A stretch of DNA of 40,806 bases from Candidatus Amulumruptor caecigallinarius (GTDB lineage Bacteria > Bacteroidota > Bacteroidia > Bacteroidales > Muribaculaceae): NCBI GenBank assembly GCA_944321825.1, contig CALUMU010000017.1, positions 1 through 40,806 on the forward strand, in the 5' to 3' direction. Shown here one piece after another: positions 7,474 to 17,451 of the stretch. Numbering within the stretch: position 1 is the first letter of the stretch; each line of letters begins with the position of its first letter. Position numbers and translations under genes: made by a program. The notes beneath the pieces are model-generated. The model searched no databases, had not been told where the DNA came from, and was given only the letters and a program-made list of their open reading frames with translations.

Positions 7474-9489
7474 TTACTTTAGGAGCTGGATGGAGCGGTG
7501 GATGAACTCGGTAAGGTCGGCACCTTTGAGGAGACCGTTGCCGAGGAGTGCCAGGTCTATTACCTGCTTGACTACGGGCTGAGTCTGCGCGTAGTTAGAG
7601 ATGACCTTTTCCTGCGCTTTACGGGCTTTGTCGACCGATGCTTCCAACTCGGTTACCTGCTTCTGCTCATCGTCGGAGAGCTTGCCGTCTTTGGCGTTTT
7701 TGCGCAGCCCGGCTATCTGCTCGTTGCCTGACGTTATTTCCGCAGCCAGCGGAGCTACCGATGCCGACAGGGCTGACAGGGCTGACTCCTTGATTGTGGC
7801 GATGACAGGGCTTTCGGTATTGACGATGAGGTTATAGCTGTCGGGCAGTTCGCCGTAGAAACTCATGCCGGGCTGCATGGCTGCCATATCCTTCATGCGT
7901 CGCATGTACTCGTTCTGGGTAATCATCACGGGGTCGGCGTTTGCGCTCAGAGCCTCGAAGTTTACGAGGAACTCGGCCTTGTCGACTTTGGGGATGCGGC
8001 TGCGGAAGAGTGTGGTCAGTATGTCGCGCTGTTCGGGTGTGAGATCGGCGGCTTTCTTGTCCTCTTTGGGAATCAGGTTGTCGGTCACATCGCTGTCGAC
8101 TCGCACGAAGCGCGATTTCTCTATCTTGTTTTCAAGCAGTCCGATGAAGTGGCTGTCAAGCTGGCCGTCCATCAGCAATACGTCATAGCCCTTGTCGTTG
8201 GCCGCCTTGATGTAGTTGTACTGGCTGACAGGGTCGGTGGTGTAGACGTAGACCACATCGCCGCTCTTGTCGGTCTGGGCTGGTTCGATGAGCTTGCGGT
8301 ACTCTTCGAGTGTGTAGTGCTTGCGGTCGGTGTTCTGTAGAAGCACAAACTTCATGGCGGCTTCGCAGAATTTCTGGTCGGTCAACATGCCGTACTCGAT
8401 GAAGATGCGTATGTCGTCCCATTTCTTCTCAAAGTCGGCACGGTCGTTCTTGAATATATCTTCAAGACGCGATGCAACCTTCTTGGTGATATAGCCTGAA
8501 ATCTTCTTTACGGCAGTGTCGCTCTGGAGGTAGCTGCGTGATACGTTGAGAGGGATGTCGGGAGAGTCGATGACACCTTGGAGCAGCATCATGAATTCGG
8601 GTACAACTCCCTCGACCGAGTCGGTGACATAGACCTGGTTGCAGTAGAGCTGGATGCGGTTTTTGGCAATCTCGAAGTTGTTGCGGATTTTCGGGAAAAA
8701 CAGTACGCCTGTCAGCGTGAAAGGATAGTCCACGTTGAGGTGAATCCAGAAGAGCGGGTCTTCCTGACCGGGATAAAGCTCGTGGTAGAAGGTCATGTAG
8801 TCGTCATCGGTCAGCTCCGAGGGCTTTTTGGTCCACAGCGGTTCGGTGATGTTGACCGTCTTATCGTCAGGGCCGGAGGTCACGGGTACAGGGAGGAAGC
8901 GGCAATATTTGCGCAGGAGCATGTCGATTTCGCTCTGCTCGAGGAACTTTTTGTTCTCCTCGTCGTCGATGTGCAGTATGATGTCGGTGCCACGGGCGGC
9001 TTTTTCGGTCTCCTCCATGGTGTATTCGGGTGAGCCGTCGCAGCTCCACTTGACAGCTTTCGCACCCTCTTTGTATGAGAGCGAGACGACCTCGACTTTC
9101 TTTGCCACCATAAAAGCGGAGTAGAAGCCGAGTCCGAAGTGTCCGATGATGTTGGCTGCGTTATCCTTGTATTTGGCAAGAAATTCTTCTGCCCCGGAGA
9201 ATGCAATCTGGTTGATGTACTTGTCGAGGTCTTCGGCGGTCATGCCGATGCCGTTGTCGCTGACGGTGAGAGTGCCGGCCTCTTTGTCGACTTTGACGCT
9301 GACTTTCAGGTCGGTTGTGTCGCCTTTAAATTCGCCGAATGATGCCAGGGTTTTGAGCTTCTGTGTCGCATCTACCGCATTTGATACGAGTTCGCGGAGG
9401 AAAATCTCGTGGTCGCTATATAGGAATTTTTTGATTACAGGGAAGATGTTCTCGGTGGTTACGCCGATAGTTCCGGTTTTTGTACTCAT
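7474..9489 (-). CDS. htpG: Molecular chaperone HtpG (bacterial Hsp90)
   Basis: ATP-dependent cytosolic homodimeric chaperone. The GHKL ATPase motifs are intact: ELVSNAVDA (33-41), DNGIGM (78-83) and GHFGLGFYSAF (116-126). They are followed by the middle domain, including the NVSRSYLQ segment near the ATP-contacting Arg, and a C-terminal dimerisation region. 671 residues is typical for Bacteroidetes. No clear TAnnTTTG promoter was found upstream; the 5' region instead holds a family-A intergenic element that ends 42 bp before the ATG. The gene ends in a strong terminator. Confidence 0.97.
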   Translation of the reverse strand: MSTKTGTIGVTTENIFPVIKKFLYSDHEIFLRELVSNAVDATQKLKTLASFGEFKGDTTDLKVSVKVDKEAGTLTVSDNGIGMTAEDLDKYINQIAFSGAEEFLAKYKDNAANIIGHFGLGFYSAFMVAKKVEVVSLSYKEGAKAVKWSCDGSPEYTMEETEKAARGTDIILHIDDEENKKFLEQSEIDMLLRKYCRFLPVPVTSGPDDKTVNITEPLWTKKPSELTDDDYMTFYHELYPGQEDPLFWIHLNVDYPFTLTGVLFFPKIRNNFEIAKNRIQLYCNQVYVTDSVEGVVPEFMMLLQGVIDSPDIPLNVSRSYLQSDTAVKKISGYITKKVASRLEDIFKNDRADFEKKWDDIRIFIEYGMLTDQKFCEAAMKFVLLQNTDRKHYTLEEYRKLIEPAQTDKSGDVVYVYTTDPVSQYNYIKAANDKGYDVLLMDGQLDSHFIGLLENKIEKSRFVRVDSDVTDNLIPKEDKKAADLTPEQRDILTTLFRSRIPKVDKAEFLVNFEALSANADPVMITQNEYMRRMKDMAAMQPGMSFYGELPDSYNLIVNTESPVIATIKESALSALSASVAPLAAEITSGNEQIAGLRKNAKDGKLSDDEQKQVTELEASVDKARKAQEKVISNYAQTQPVVKQVIDLALLGNGLLKGADLTEFIHRSIQLLK

Positions 9490-9530
9490 GTCGTTATCGA
9501 TTTAAACTATTTGTTTTGTATTCATTATAC

Positions 9531-9716
9531 TAAGTAAGTCCTAAAAATTAACCGCTATATGTAAAACTAAAGGGCTTGCCCAATAAATCTTGTTCTTTTC
9601 GGCTTATATCGTGCTTTCATTCAGTCGTATAGCTCGCTATACTCTTTCATTCAAGCCCAATATAATCTCAAAAATAACTGCGATTTATATGTGCATTAAT
9701 TTTTACGACTTACTAA
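9531..9716 (-). repeat. Family-A intergenic element, copy 1 (upstream of htpG)
   Basis: The 21-base ends are inverted repeats matching at 19 of 21 positions; their core is AGTAAGTC(C/G)TAAAAATTAA, at 9531-9551 and inverted at 9696-9716. The inside holds a perfect palindrome, GTATAGC-TC-GCTATAC (9627-9642), flanked by two TTTCATTCA direct repeats. By eye the whole element aligns end to end with the reverse complement of 33495-33677. The orientation given is the one in which it points at htpG. An open frame runs through it, but substitutions between copies are not codon-like, so it is probably not coding. No transposase is present. Confidence 0.8.
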
Positions 9717-9726
9717 CAAATAAGCA

Positions 9727-9756
9727 AATGCCATGCCGAAATGGCGGCATGGCATT
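9727..9756 (-). terminator. Probable terminator after the ABC-F/Dabb gene pair
   Basis: AATGCCATGCCG and CGGCATGGCATT form a perfect 12-bp stem with a 6-base loop, 57 bases after the Dabb stop. The minus-strand sequence that follows, TTGCTTATTTG, is moderately T-rich. It abuts the family-A element. Confidence 0.65.
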
Positions 9757-9812
9757 GGTCATAAATATTCTTAAAAGGTTCAGAAGTCCTGACAGACAGT
9801 GGCTCTAAACGG

Positions 9813-10106
9813 CTAAACCACGTAATCTACGCATCCTCTGTCGGCTTTATGTCCGGCGAGCAGAGAGGCGGCTGCTACGTGGGCAGGGTGGTTGGCATAG
9901 ACAGCCACGTCATCCATTGTGTCAACAATGGCAGTCAGGACCACGTCCCATGTCTCGGCGGGATTCTCGTTGATGCCTACTTCCATGCTCCGGAGTACGT
10001 CGATCTGGGAGGGGAGGGCGAGCAGTGCGTCGCGGAAAGATTCTGCTACCTGACGACGCTCTTCGGGCGTGCCTGTCAGTTTGAACATTACGATGTGTTT
10101 AACCAT
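9813..10106 (-). CDS. Small Dabb (stress-responsive alpha/beta barrel) domain protein
   Basis: 97 residues, a single Dabb domain. MVKHIVMFKL at the start and the closing HPAHVAAASLLAGHKADRGCVDYV are characteristic; the conserved His lies in the HPAH segment. Dabb proteins are dimeric ferredoxin-like barrels found in plant stress proteins and many bacteria, mostly without a known reaction. It lies 83 bp downstream of the ABC-F gene on the same strand, with a solo family-A end in the gap. Family call secure; function unknown. Confidence 0.88.
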   Translation of the reverse strand: MVKHIVMFKLTGTPEERRQVAESFRDALLALPSQIDVLRSMEVGINENPAETWDVVLTAIVDTMDDVAVYANHPAHVAAASLLAGHKADRGCVDYVV

Positions 10107-10127
10107 AAGTCAGTCAACAAAAATAGT

Positions 10128-10151
10128 TAAGTAAGTTCTTAAAAATTAACC
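10128..10151. repeat. Solo end of a family-A intergenic element
   Basis: TAAGTAAGTTCTTAAAAATT followed by AACC closely matches the outer end of the element at 9531 (TAAGTAAGTCCTAAAAATT then AACC). No matching inverted end or internal part was found nearby, so this is a remnant or a shared short motif. It lies upstream of the Dabb gene. Confidence 0.5.
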
Positions 10152-10189
10152 ACTTATAAATTGAAAATCAAGCAACACTGCCTTCGGGC

Positions 10190-11931
<1,742 letters not shown>

Positions 11932-11967
11932 TTATTTAATGGAAAGCTTTTTTTTGGCGGATTTACT

Positions 11968-11997
11968 TGTTTGACTAAAGAATTAGTTGTAAGTTTG
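11968..11997 (+). promoter_or_regulatory. Possible promoter of the GLPGLI cluster
   Basis: TAAGTTTG (11990-11997) is an exact TAnnTTTG match. A TTGTTTG stretch at 11968-11973 could be the upstream element, but the spacing (16-18 bases) is short of the usual 19-21. Predicted leader about 90 bases. The rest of the 281-bp divergent gap shows nothing else clear. Confidence 0.45.
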
Positions 11998-12093
11998 TGA
12001 GGCAAATCAATCAGATGGTTTGCATATGGATATATTTTGCATTGGATATATGTAAAATAGTAAAACGCATCTTTTTAAATTTAAATAGTAGAC

Positions 12094-12942
12094 ATGAAAC
12101 ACAGACACGTTATCGCATATACAGTGTTACTGGCAGCATTTCTACCGGCAATGGCATGGGCGGAGCAGCCGAAAGCAGAGATAGAGGTCCGTTACAATGC
12201 CCGTTCATATTTTGTCAACGGCAAGGAGAGGAACCAGACCTATCATCTGTTAGCAAACCAGGTGTATTCCAAATATTTCAGTCCGAAGTCCGAGCAGATC
12301 GATTCTCTCACGTCTACACCAGAGGGGGAAGCAAAATTCAAGCAGTCCCAGCAAGCCGCTATGGAGGCTATGATGGCATCGGGCGTGATAGATATTAGCA
12401 GGATGCCGCGAAAGACAGAGAATATATATGTGGTGAAATCGTCGGCTGACTCTGTGATGACGGTCTATGATATACTCGGTGACGATGGTGTCGTTTATGA
12501 CGAGCCGTTGTCGGAAATGACATGGGAAATCGGGGATTCGACTCGGACCATCATGGGTTATGATTGCGTTGCTGCTTATACCGATTATCACGGACGCAGG
12601 TGGACCGCATGGTTTGCTCCAGACATCCCTATCGCTGACGGCCCTTGGAAATTCCATGGGCTTCCCGGGCTCATATTGGAGGTTACGGAGACTACAGGTC
12701 TCGGATTTTTTGCTGACGGCATCGAAAAGAGCGATAAGCCGATAGTAAAAGTCTATGGCGAAAGCAAATACAGTAAAGCCGACCGCAAGGAGATATTGCG
12801 GGCCAAAAGGGCGAGCATGGATAATCCCAATGGGAGATTGGCGGCCAAGGGAATCCATGACATAAAGGTGATAGAAAACCCGGCACTGCTTACGAAGCCG
12901 GGCGACAAGACCGACTTCCTTGAAACCGATTACCGCGAATAA
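12094..12942 (+). CDS. GLPGLI family protein 1
   Basis: 282 residues with a signal peptide (cleavage likely after AMAWA) and no lipobox, so exported to the periplasm or outer membrane. It carries the block that names the family: GYDC, then RRWTAWFAPDIP, then PWKFHGLPGLILE (GLPGLI at ~189-194), plus the N-terminal STPEGEA and C-terminal LETDY segments shared with proteins 3 and 4. GLPGLI proteins are known from Bacteroidetes, usually beside barrel proteins; I know of no proven function. It is first in a compact operon, 2 bp before protein 2. The conserved Cys and Trp suggest binding or redox roles only as a guess. Confidence 0.88.
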   Translation: MKHRHVIAYTVLLAAFLPAMAWAEQPKAEIEVRYNARSYFVNGKERNQTYHLLANQVYSKYFSPKSEQIDSLTSTPEGEAKFKQSQQAAMEAMMASGVIDISRMPRKTENIYVVKSSADSVMTVYDILGDDGVVYDEPLSEMTWEIGDSTRTIMGYDCVAAYTDYHGRRWTAWFAPDIPIADGPWKFHGLPGLILEVTETTGLGFFADGIEKSDKPIVKVYGESKYSKADRKEILRAKRASMDNPNGRLAAKGIHDIKVIENPALLTKPGDKTDFLETDYRE

Positions 12943-12944
12943 AT

Positions 12945-13808
12945 ATGAAACGACTGATACACATACTGACGTTATCGGTCGCAACAACGGCTTTTGCCAA
13001 TGGCTATGTGACAGATGCCGAACCTGCTATTTTGGAGGTACACTATGAGCGTACGGAACACCATGATTCCACTGACCATAACAATGGTTTTTTCAAGGAT
13101 CCGGTCATGCTCCGCGTCAGCAAAAATAAATCAGTCTTCTGCGGTATTAAAAAATTATGGCAAGATTCTATAATGAGGTGCGACAAGGCTACTTTTTGGG
13201 CGATGGAGCAAGCGCGAGTTGTTAGCGGTAAACGCGATGACACTCAGTTGCCGAGCGGACATTACTGGTCTTATGTTTATAAAAACATACCGGAAGGAAA
13301 AGTGACTGAGCGATGCTATTTCGATATGGAACGCTGGCAATATTCTGAGGATTGGGAAAAGCCTGAATGGGAGATTGGCGACAGCATCAAAATAGTGCTT
13401 GGTTACGAATGTATTGAAGCCTCGGCTAATTACCGTGGTAGAACATGGACAGCATGGTTTGCGCCTGAACTGCCTGTTCAGGAGGGTCCGTGGAAGCTCT
13501 GCGGTCTGCCTGGCTTGATTCTTGAAGCCCATGATGCGAACAGCGATTACATATTTGAAGCGACCGGCTTATTACAAAACCCAAATGCCGAAGTGGGTAT
13601 CTTCACATACGATGATGATAGAGGTGGCTACTCCACTGTTACACGCGATAAATTCTTTAATAACTGGTGGCGATTCAAACACTCGAATCCTGCTGCGAAA
13701 ATACAAGCGGCTTTTGGTGTCGGAACAGCTCCGACCAATGAAAAAACAAAACCAGTAATGTATGACAAGGAGGAACGTAACTACCCCACGATTTGTGAGG
13801 CGGCTTGA
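12945..13808 (+). CDS. GLPGLI family protein 2 (divergent paralog)
   Basis: 287 residues with a signal peptide (MKRLIHILTLSVATTAFA). The core block is present: GYEC, RTWTAWFAPELP, PWKLCGLPGLILE (GLPGLI at ~187-192). It lacks a clear STPEG segment, and the C-terminus (YDKEERNYPTICEAA) does not end in the ETDY of the other three. Its third codon positions look more AT-rich than the neighbours, by eye. It starts 2 bp after protein 1, and its last 47 bp overlap the start of the barrel gene in another frame, so translational coupling is likely. Function unknown. Confidence 0.85.
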   Translation: MKRLIHILTLSVATTAFANGYVTDAEPAILEVHYERTEHHDSTDHNNGFFKDPVMLRVSKNKSVFCGIKKLWQDSIMRCDKATFWAMEQARVVSGKRDDTQLPSGHYWSYVYKNIPEGKVTERCYFDMERWQYSEDWEKPEWEIGDSIKIVLGYECIEASANYRGRTWTAWFAPELPVQEGPWKLCGLPGLILEAHDANSDYIFEATGLLQNPNAEVGIFTYDDDRGGYSTVTRDKFFNNWWRFKHSNPAAKIQAAFGVGTAPTNEKTKPVMYDKEERNYPTICEAA

Positions 13809-16374
13809 ACTGATATTGACCATGCTTTTCGCGGTGTTGACTTGCGCGGCGCAGGTCGGTGTGTCAGGTCTTGTAGTGGAGGAGGGGACTGACGAGCCGC
13901 TGACAGGTGCATCTGTAATACTGCGTGATGCTGGCGGAAAGATAAAGAAATACGGTTCTACCGATGCAAAAGGCAGGTTTGCCATTTCCTCTCCCACAAT
14001 AAAGGGTTATACCCTCGACGTGGCGATGATGAGCTTCGCCAAGCAGACCATAAAGCTCGACAGCGTGAAGATGCCGCTGCGGATAGTCATGGTGCCTGCC
14101 GCCAATATGCTCAAAGAGGTTGCGGTGAAGGCCGAACGCATCCGCGAGCAGGGCGACACGATAAGTTACAGCGTCGGCAGCTTTGCCCAGGCGCAGGATC
14201 GCAGCATAGGCGATGTGCTGAAACGTATGCCCGGCATAGATGTGAGCAACAGTGGTAAAATCCAGTATCAGGGCGAGGACATCAACAAATTTTACATCGA
14301 GGGATCGGACCTTCTCGGAGGCAAATACGGAGTGGCGACCAACGGCATAAACCACGAGGATGTAGGTGCCGTGGAGGTGATGGAGAACCACCAGCCCATG
14401 CAGGTGCTTTCAGGCATCAGTTTCTCCGACAAGGCTGCTATCAATCTCAAGCTTAAAAACAAGGCTAAAGCCACATGGAGCGTCCATGGCGATGCCTCCG
14501 GCGGCTATGCATGGCAGCCGGAGGGAGGGATATGGGACGGCGAACTGTTTGCAATGGCCGTAATGCCTGGATTCCAGAATATAACCACGTTCAAGTCCAA
14601 CAACATAGGCGAGGACCTGTCGGCTAATGCTACCGATTTTTTCGCTTCACGCCGCGAGACTGGATTGAGCCGCTATGTAGGGGTGTCGCTGCCGGGAGTG
14701 CCGTCGTTGAGCGACAAGCGGACACTATTCAACCGTTCGGCTCTCGTATCGACCAACAACCTCTGGAAAGTGCGTGGCGGAGAGCTGAAAGCGCAGATTG
14801 ACTATTCGTTCAACCGTGTCACAGCGCAAGCTTCAAACATCACCACCTACTATCTCGAAGGCGGAAACACGGTAGTGACAGAAAACCGTGACGGACGCGA
14901 CCGCTCCCACGCGCTTTCAGCCAAGGTGGTCTACGAGGTCAACCAAAAGACCACTTTCATCAACAACACCCTCCATGCCGACATCGACTGGGACGATGTC
15001 AGCCTCGGGGTGACAGGCTCGCTCCCTAACAGCCAGTCGGCTTCGCTGCCCGATTATTACGTCAGCAACAAGTTCAAGATGATAAAACGCTTCAATGGCA
15101 AGCACCTTGTGACATTCCAGAGCAACAACGAGTGGGAGTCGCTTCCGCAGACACTCAATGTGGATATGGACGGCGGCAACCTGCATCAGCATGTAAGCGA
15201 CCATGCTTTTTATACCCACGAAAGCGCGGCATATGCCTTCTCGGTCAAAGGGGTTACCATAAGTCTCGAAGGCGGTGTGAAAGGGTATCTGCGCTCATTA
15301 GACACCGCATTGCCCGATATGCCCGATGACATACCGGGCATGACGCACAATGTGTTGAATACAAACTATTTCACCGTCTATGCCACTCCGAGGTTAGAAT
15401 GGTGGGTGAGGCGCGTGAATCTCACGCTTGATGCGCCATTGAGTTTCGCCCATTATACGTTCAATAAGGCTTTAGCCAACCGCTCCGAGGTGTATTTCTC
15501 CCCGTCGTTAGGTATGAACTGGAAGCCTAACAACCGTTTCTCGCTCGCAGTGCGCACTGGAGCCGACCGCTCGCCTATGAATCTCAGCCTCATACAGCCG
15601 GGTTATATAATGACCGATTACCGTTCGCTGAGGCGTGGTGTCGACGATTTCTATAATACTACTGCATACAGGGTGTCGGGCAATTTCTTCTATAAGCATA
15701 CCCGTAAAGGGTTGTTTGCCAATGCTTTCGTGATACAGTCGTGGTCACGGCTGCCTTACACGATGATCCAGCAGCTCTACGGCGACTATGTGGTATATTC
15801 GTATGCCGATGCGCGAAACGACGGCAAGATGCTCATGGCTGGCGGCAACATCGGCAAGACGCTCGATTTCATGCGTGGGAGTGCCAACGTAAACGGTTCA
15901 TTCAGCCGCAACGAGTCGCACCTTATCTCCGGACGCCAGACGGTCAATTCCATAGGCACATCGTGGTCGGCAGGCTGTAAGCTCAACGGCACGCCGCTGC
16001 GTTGGTTGGGGTTTGATTATGCTGTCGCTTTCAGGTCGAGCAGGTTGGAGATGAACGATGCGAAAAACTTATGGCTCGGGAGTCTGGAAAATTCGTTGCT
16101 AATCAATGTCATGCCTCACAGCAAATGGGAATGGCGCATAGGTGGGGAGCATTACCGCAACGAACTTGCCGCCGGAGAGTATAAAAACGTGTTCATGCTT
16201 GACACGAAAGTGTTGTTTAAAATGTCGAAACGCATAGAGCTGTCGGCAAGCATCAACAATATCCTCAACGAGAAAACGTATAATTACACAACATACAACC
16301 AGCTTACATCTTTCGAGTCACAGCGTTGGCTCCGTGGACGTGAACTGCTGATTTCAATATCGTTACGAAAATGA
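13762..16374 (+). CDS. TonB-dependent-receptor-type outer-membrane barrel with carboxypeptidase-like regulatory domain
   Basis: 870 residues. A basic N-terminus and hydrophobic signal (LELILTMLFAVLTCAAQ) lead to a carboxypeptidase-regulatory-like beta domain (VSGLVVEEGTDEPLTGASVI to GRFAIS, ~33-75). A plug follows (IGDVLKRMPGIDVSNSGKIQ, then INKFYIEGSDLLGG, GAVEVMENHQPMQVL) and then a large barrel ending in an aromatic strand-rich region. The start at 13762 overlaps GLPGLI protein 2 by 47 bp. A start at 13822 would leave too short a signal peptide. The stop overlaps GLPGLI protein 3 in an ATGA. The cargo is unknown; its place between GLPGLI genes suggests they are its periplasmic or surface partners. 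Confidence 0.88.
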   Translation: MTRRNVTTPRFVRRLELILTMLFAVLTCAAQVGVSGLVVEEGTDEPLTGASVILRDAGGKIKKYGSTDAKGRFAISSPTIKGYTLDVAMMSFAKQTIKLDSVKMPLRIVMVPAANMLKEVAVKAERIREQGDTISYSVGSFAQAQDRSIGDVLKRMPGIDVSNSGKIQYQGEDINKFYIEGSDLLGGKYGVATNGINHEDVGAVEVMENHQPMQVLSGISFSDKAAINLKLKNKAKATWSVHGDASGGYAWQPEGGIWDGELFAMAVMPGFQNITTFKSNNIGEDLSANATDFFASRRETGLSRYVGVSLPGVPSLSDKRTLFNRSALVSTNNLWKVRGGELKAQIDYSFNRVTAQASNITTYYLEGGNTVVTENRDGRDRSHALSAKVVYEVNQKTTFINNTLHADIDWDDVSLGVTGSLPNSQSASLPDYYVSNKFKMIKRFNGKHLVTFQSNNEWESLPQTLNVDMDGGNLHQHVSDHAFYTHESAAYAFSVKGVTISLEGGVKGYLRSLDTALPDMPDDIPGMTHNVLNTNYFTVYATPRLEWWVRRVNLTLDAPLSFAHYTFNKALANRSEVYFSPSLGMNWKPNNRFSLAVRTGADRSPMNLSLIQPGYIMTDYRSLRRGVDDFYNTTAYRVSGNFFYKHTRKGLFANAFVIQSWSRLPYTMIQQLYGDYVVYSYADARNDGKMLMAGGNIGKTLDFMRGSANVNGSFSRNESHLISGRQTVNSIGTSWSAGCKLNGTPLRWLGFDYAVAFRSSRLEMNDAKNLWLGSLENSLLINVMPHSKWEWRIGGEHYRNELAAGEYKNVFMLDTKVLFKMSKRIELSASINNILNEKTYNYTTYNQLTSFESQRWLRGRELLISISLRK

Positions 16375-17213
16375 ACAGGATACTCGCAATAATCATCACT
16401 GCTGCTTTTGCAGCCATAACATCTCCGGCGCAATCTAATGTCGCTGTCAAATATTCAGTGTCATGTGGCGATTCTGACAATGGCAGTATCGTGAGGTCGG
16501 AAATGATTTTAATCGCCAATACTGTCAAGTCGCTGTATTTTAATCCTGAAAGTCAGTATGTGGATTCATGCTGCTCCACACCCGAAGGTGCTGCCCGATT
16601 GCGTGAAATACAGCTTAAGGCATGGCGGGTCGTGCAGCCTGACGGCACGGTGACATATGACGGACGCAAACTCGGTCTCGCTCCCGAAAAGAAGGAATAT
16701 CTATATGTCGAAAAAAGCAGGGATGGTGCGTATCTTACCGTATATGACAGCAAAGCCGGAGATTTGTACAGTTATCAGGAACCACTCTCCGAATTGACAT
16801 GGACCATTGTCAATGATTCCACCAAGAATCTGCTCGGCCACGAATGTATTATGGCTTATGCCGATTATCACGGCAGGAAATGGACTGCATGGTTTACCCC
16901 CGAAATCCCTGTGCAGGACGGGCCGTGGAAACTTCACGGGCTTCCTGGTCTGATATTGCGGGCTGACGGTGGCGATGGGTTCGTTATTGATGCCACCGAA
17001 GTCGGCACCACTTTGCGTCCAATCCCTCCGATGTATTCTGTAGATGATTACGAAAAAGGGGAACGCAGGCAGATACTCAAGGACCACGAGCATTACATCA
17101 ATAATTTCGAGAGCATGATGGCTGCGCAAGGCATAAAGCTCAATGCTGACGGCTCGTCAGCAAACTTACCAAAATTCGACAGGCATAAGCGTGCTTGGGA
17201 AACAGACTATTGA
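16371..17213 (+). CDS. GLPGLI family protein 3
   Basis: 280 residues with a signal peptide (MNRILAIIITAAFAAITSPA). Family blocks: STPEGAARL, GHEC, RKWTAWFTPEIP, PWKLHGLPGLILR (GLPGLI at ~190-195) and the C-terminal WETDY. The ATG overlaps the barrel stop by 4 bp, typical of translational coupling. A 237-bp gap holding a family-B element separates it from protein 4. Closest by eye to proteins 1 and 4. Function unknown. Confidence 0.88.
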   Translation: MNRILAIIITAAFAAITSPAQSNVAVKYSVSCGDSDNGSIVRSEMILIANTVKSLYFNPESQYVDSCCSTPEGAARLREIQLKAWRVVQPDGTVTYDGRKLGLAPEKKEYLYVEKSRDGAYLTVYDSKAGDLYSYQEPLSELTWTIVNDSTKNLLGHECIMAYADYHGRKWTAWFTPEIPVQDGPWKLHGLPGLILRADGGDGFVIDATEVGTTLRPIPPMYSVDDYEKGERRQILKDHEHYINNFESMMAAQGIKLNADGSSANLPKFDRHKRAWETDY

Positions 17214-17223
17214 TGACTACTAT

Positions 17224-17451
17224 TAAGTAACTCGCAAAAATGAGCTTGCATATAATTGTGAAGTATTTTCGAGGCGGTTTTTAAGTCGAGCGATGGAGTT
17301 TCTTTTTCGCTGCAATCCAAAGCGGCAAGCCGATAAAGCGAGCTAAACGACTGAGTGAGAGTTAAAAAACAGCTGGAAAGACGAGTAAGGATATGCAAGC
17401 CCGCAGGGTTACTTGAAAAATTTATATAAACTAATTTTTGCAAGTTACTTA
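17224..17451 (+). repeat. Family-B intergenic element, copy 1 (between GLPGLI genes 3 and 4)
   Basis: A 228-bp element whose 21-base ends are inverted repeats matching at 19 of 21 positions: TAAGTAACTCGCAAAAAT at 17224 and TAAGTAACTTGCAAAAAT read inward from 17451. Its last base is the A of the next gene's ATG. It aligns through most of its length, in the same orientation, with 24325-24544; shared blocks include CCAAAGCGGCAAGCCGAT, AAGCGAGCTAA and GGTTACTTGAAA. Its first ~50 bases also resemble the start of family A. No coding potential recognised. Confidence 0.85.

Noticed and set aside
9590-9808. 72-codon frame across the family-A element, with a matching frame (33636-33418, minus) in the other copy
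   Set aside because: The two translations align (SFKPN...SKITA...DLL), but differences such as L/P, I/T and M/T are not codon-third-position changes and the ends differ. The similarity comes from the DNA element, not from protein selection.
17207-17443. 78-codon minus-strand frame inside the family-B element
   Set aside because: No equivalent intact frame in copy 2 at 24325-24544, and no recognisable protein features.
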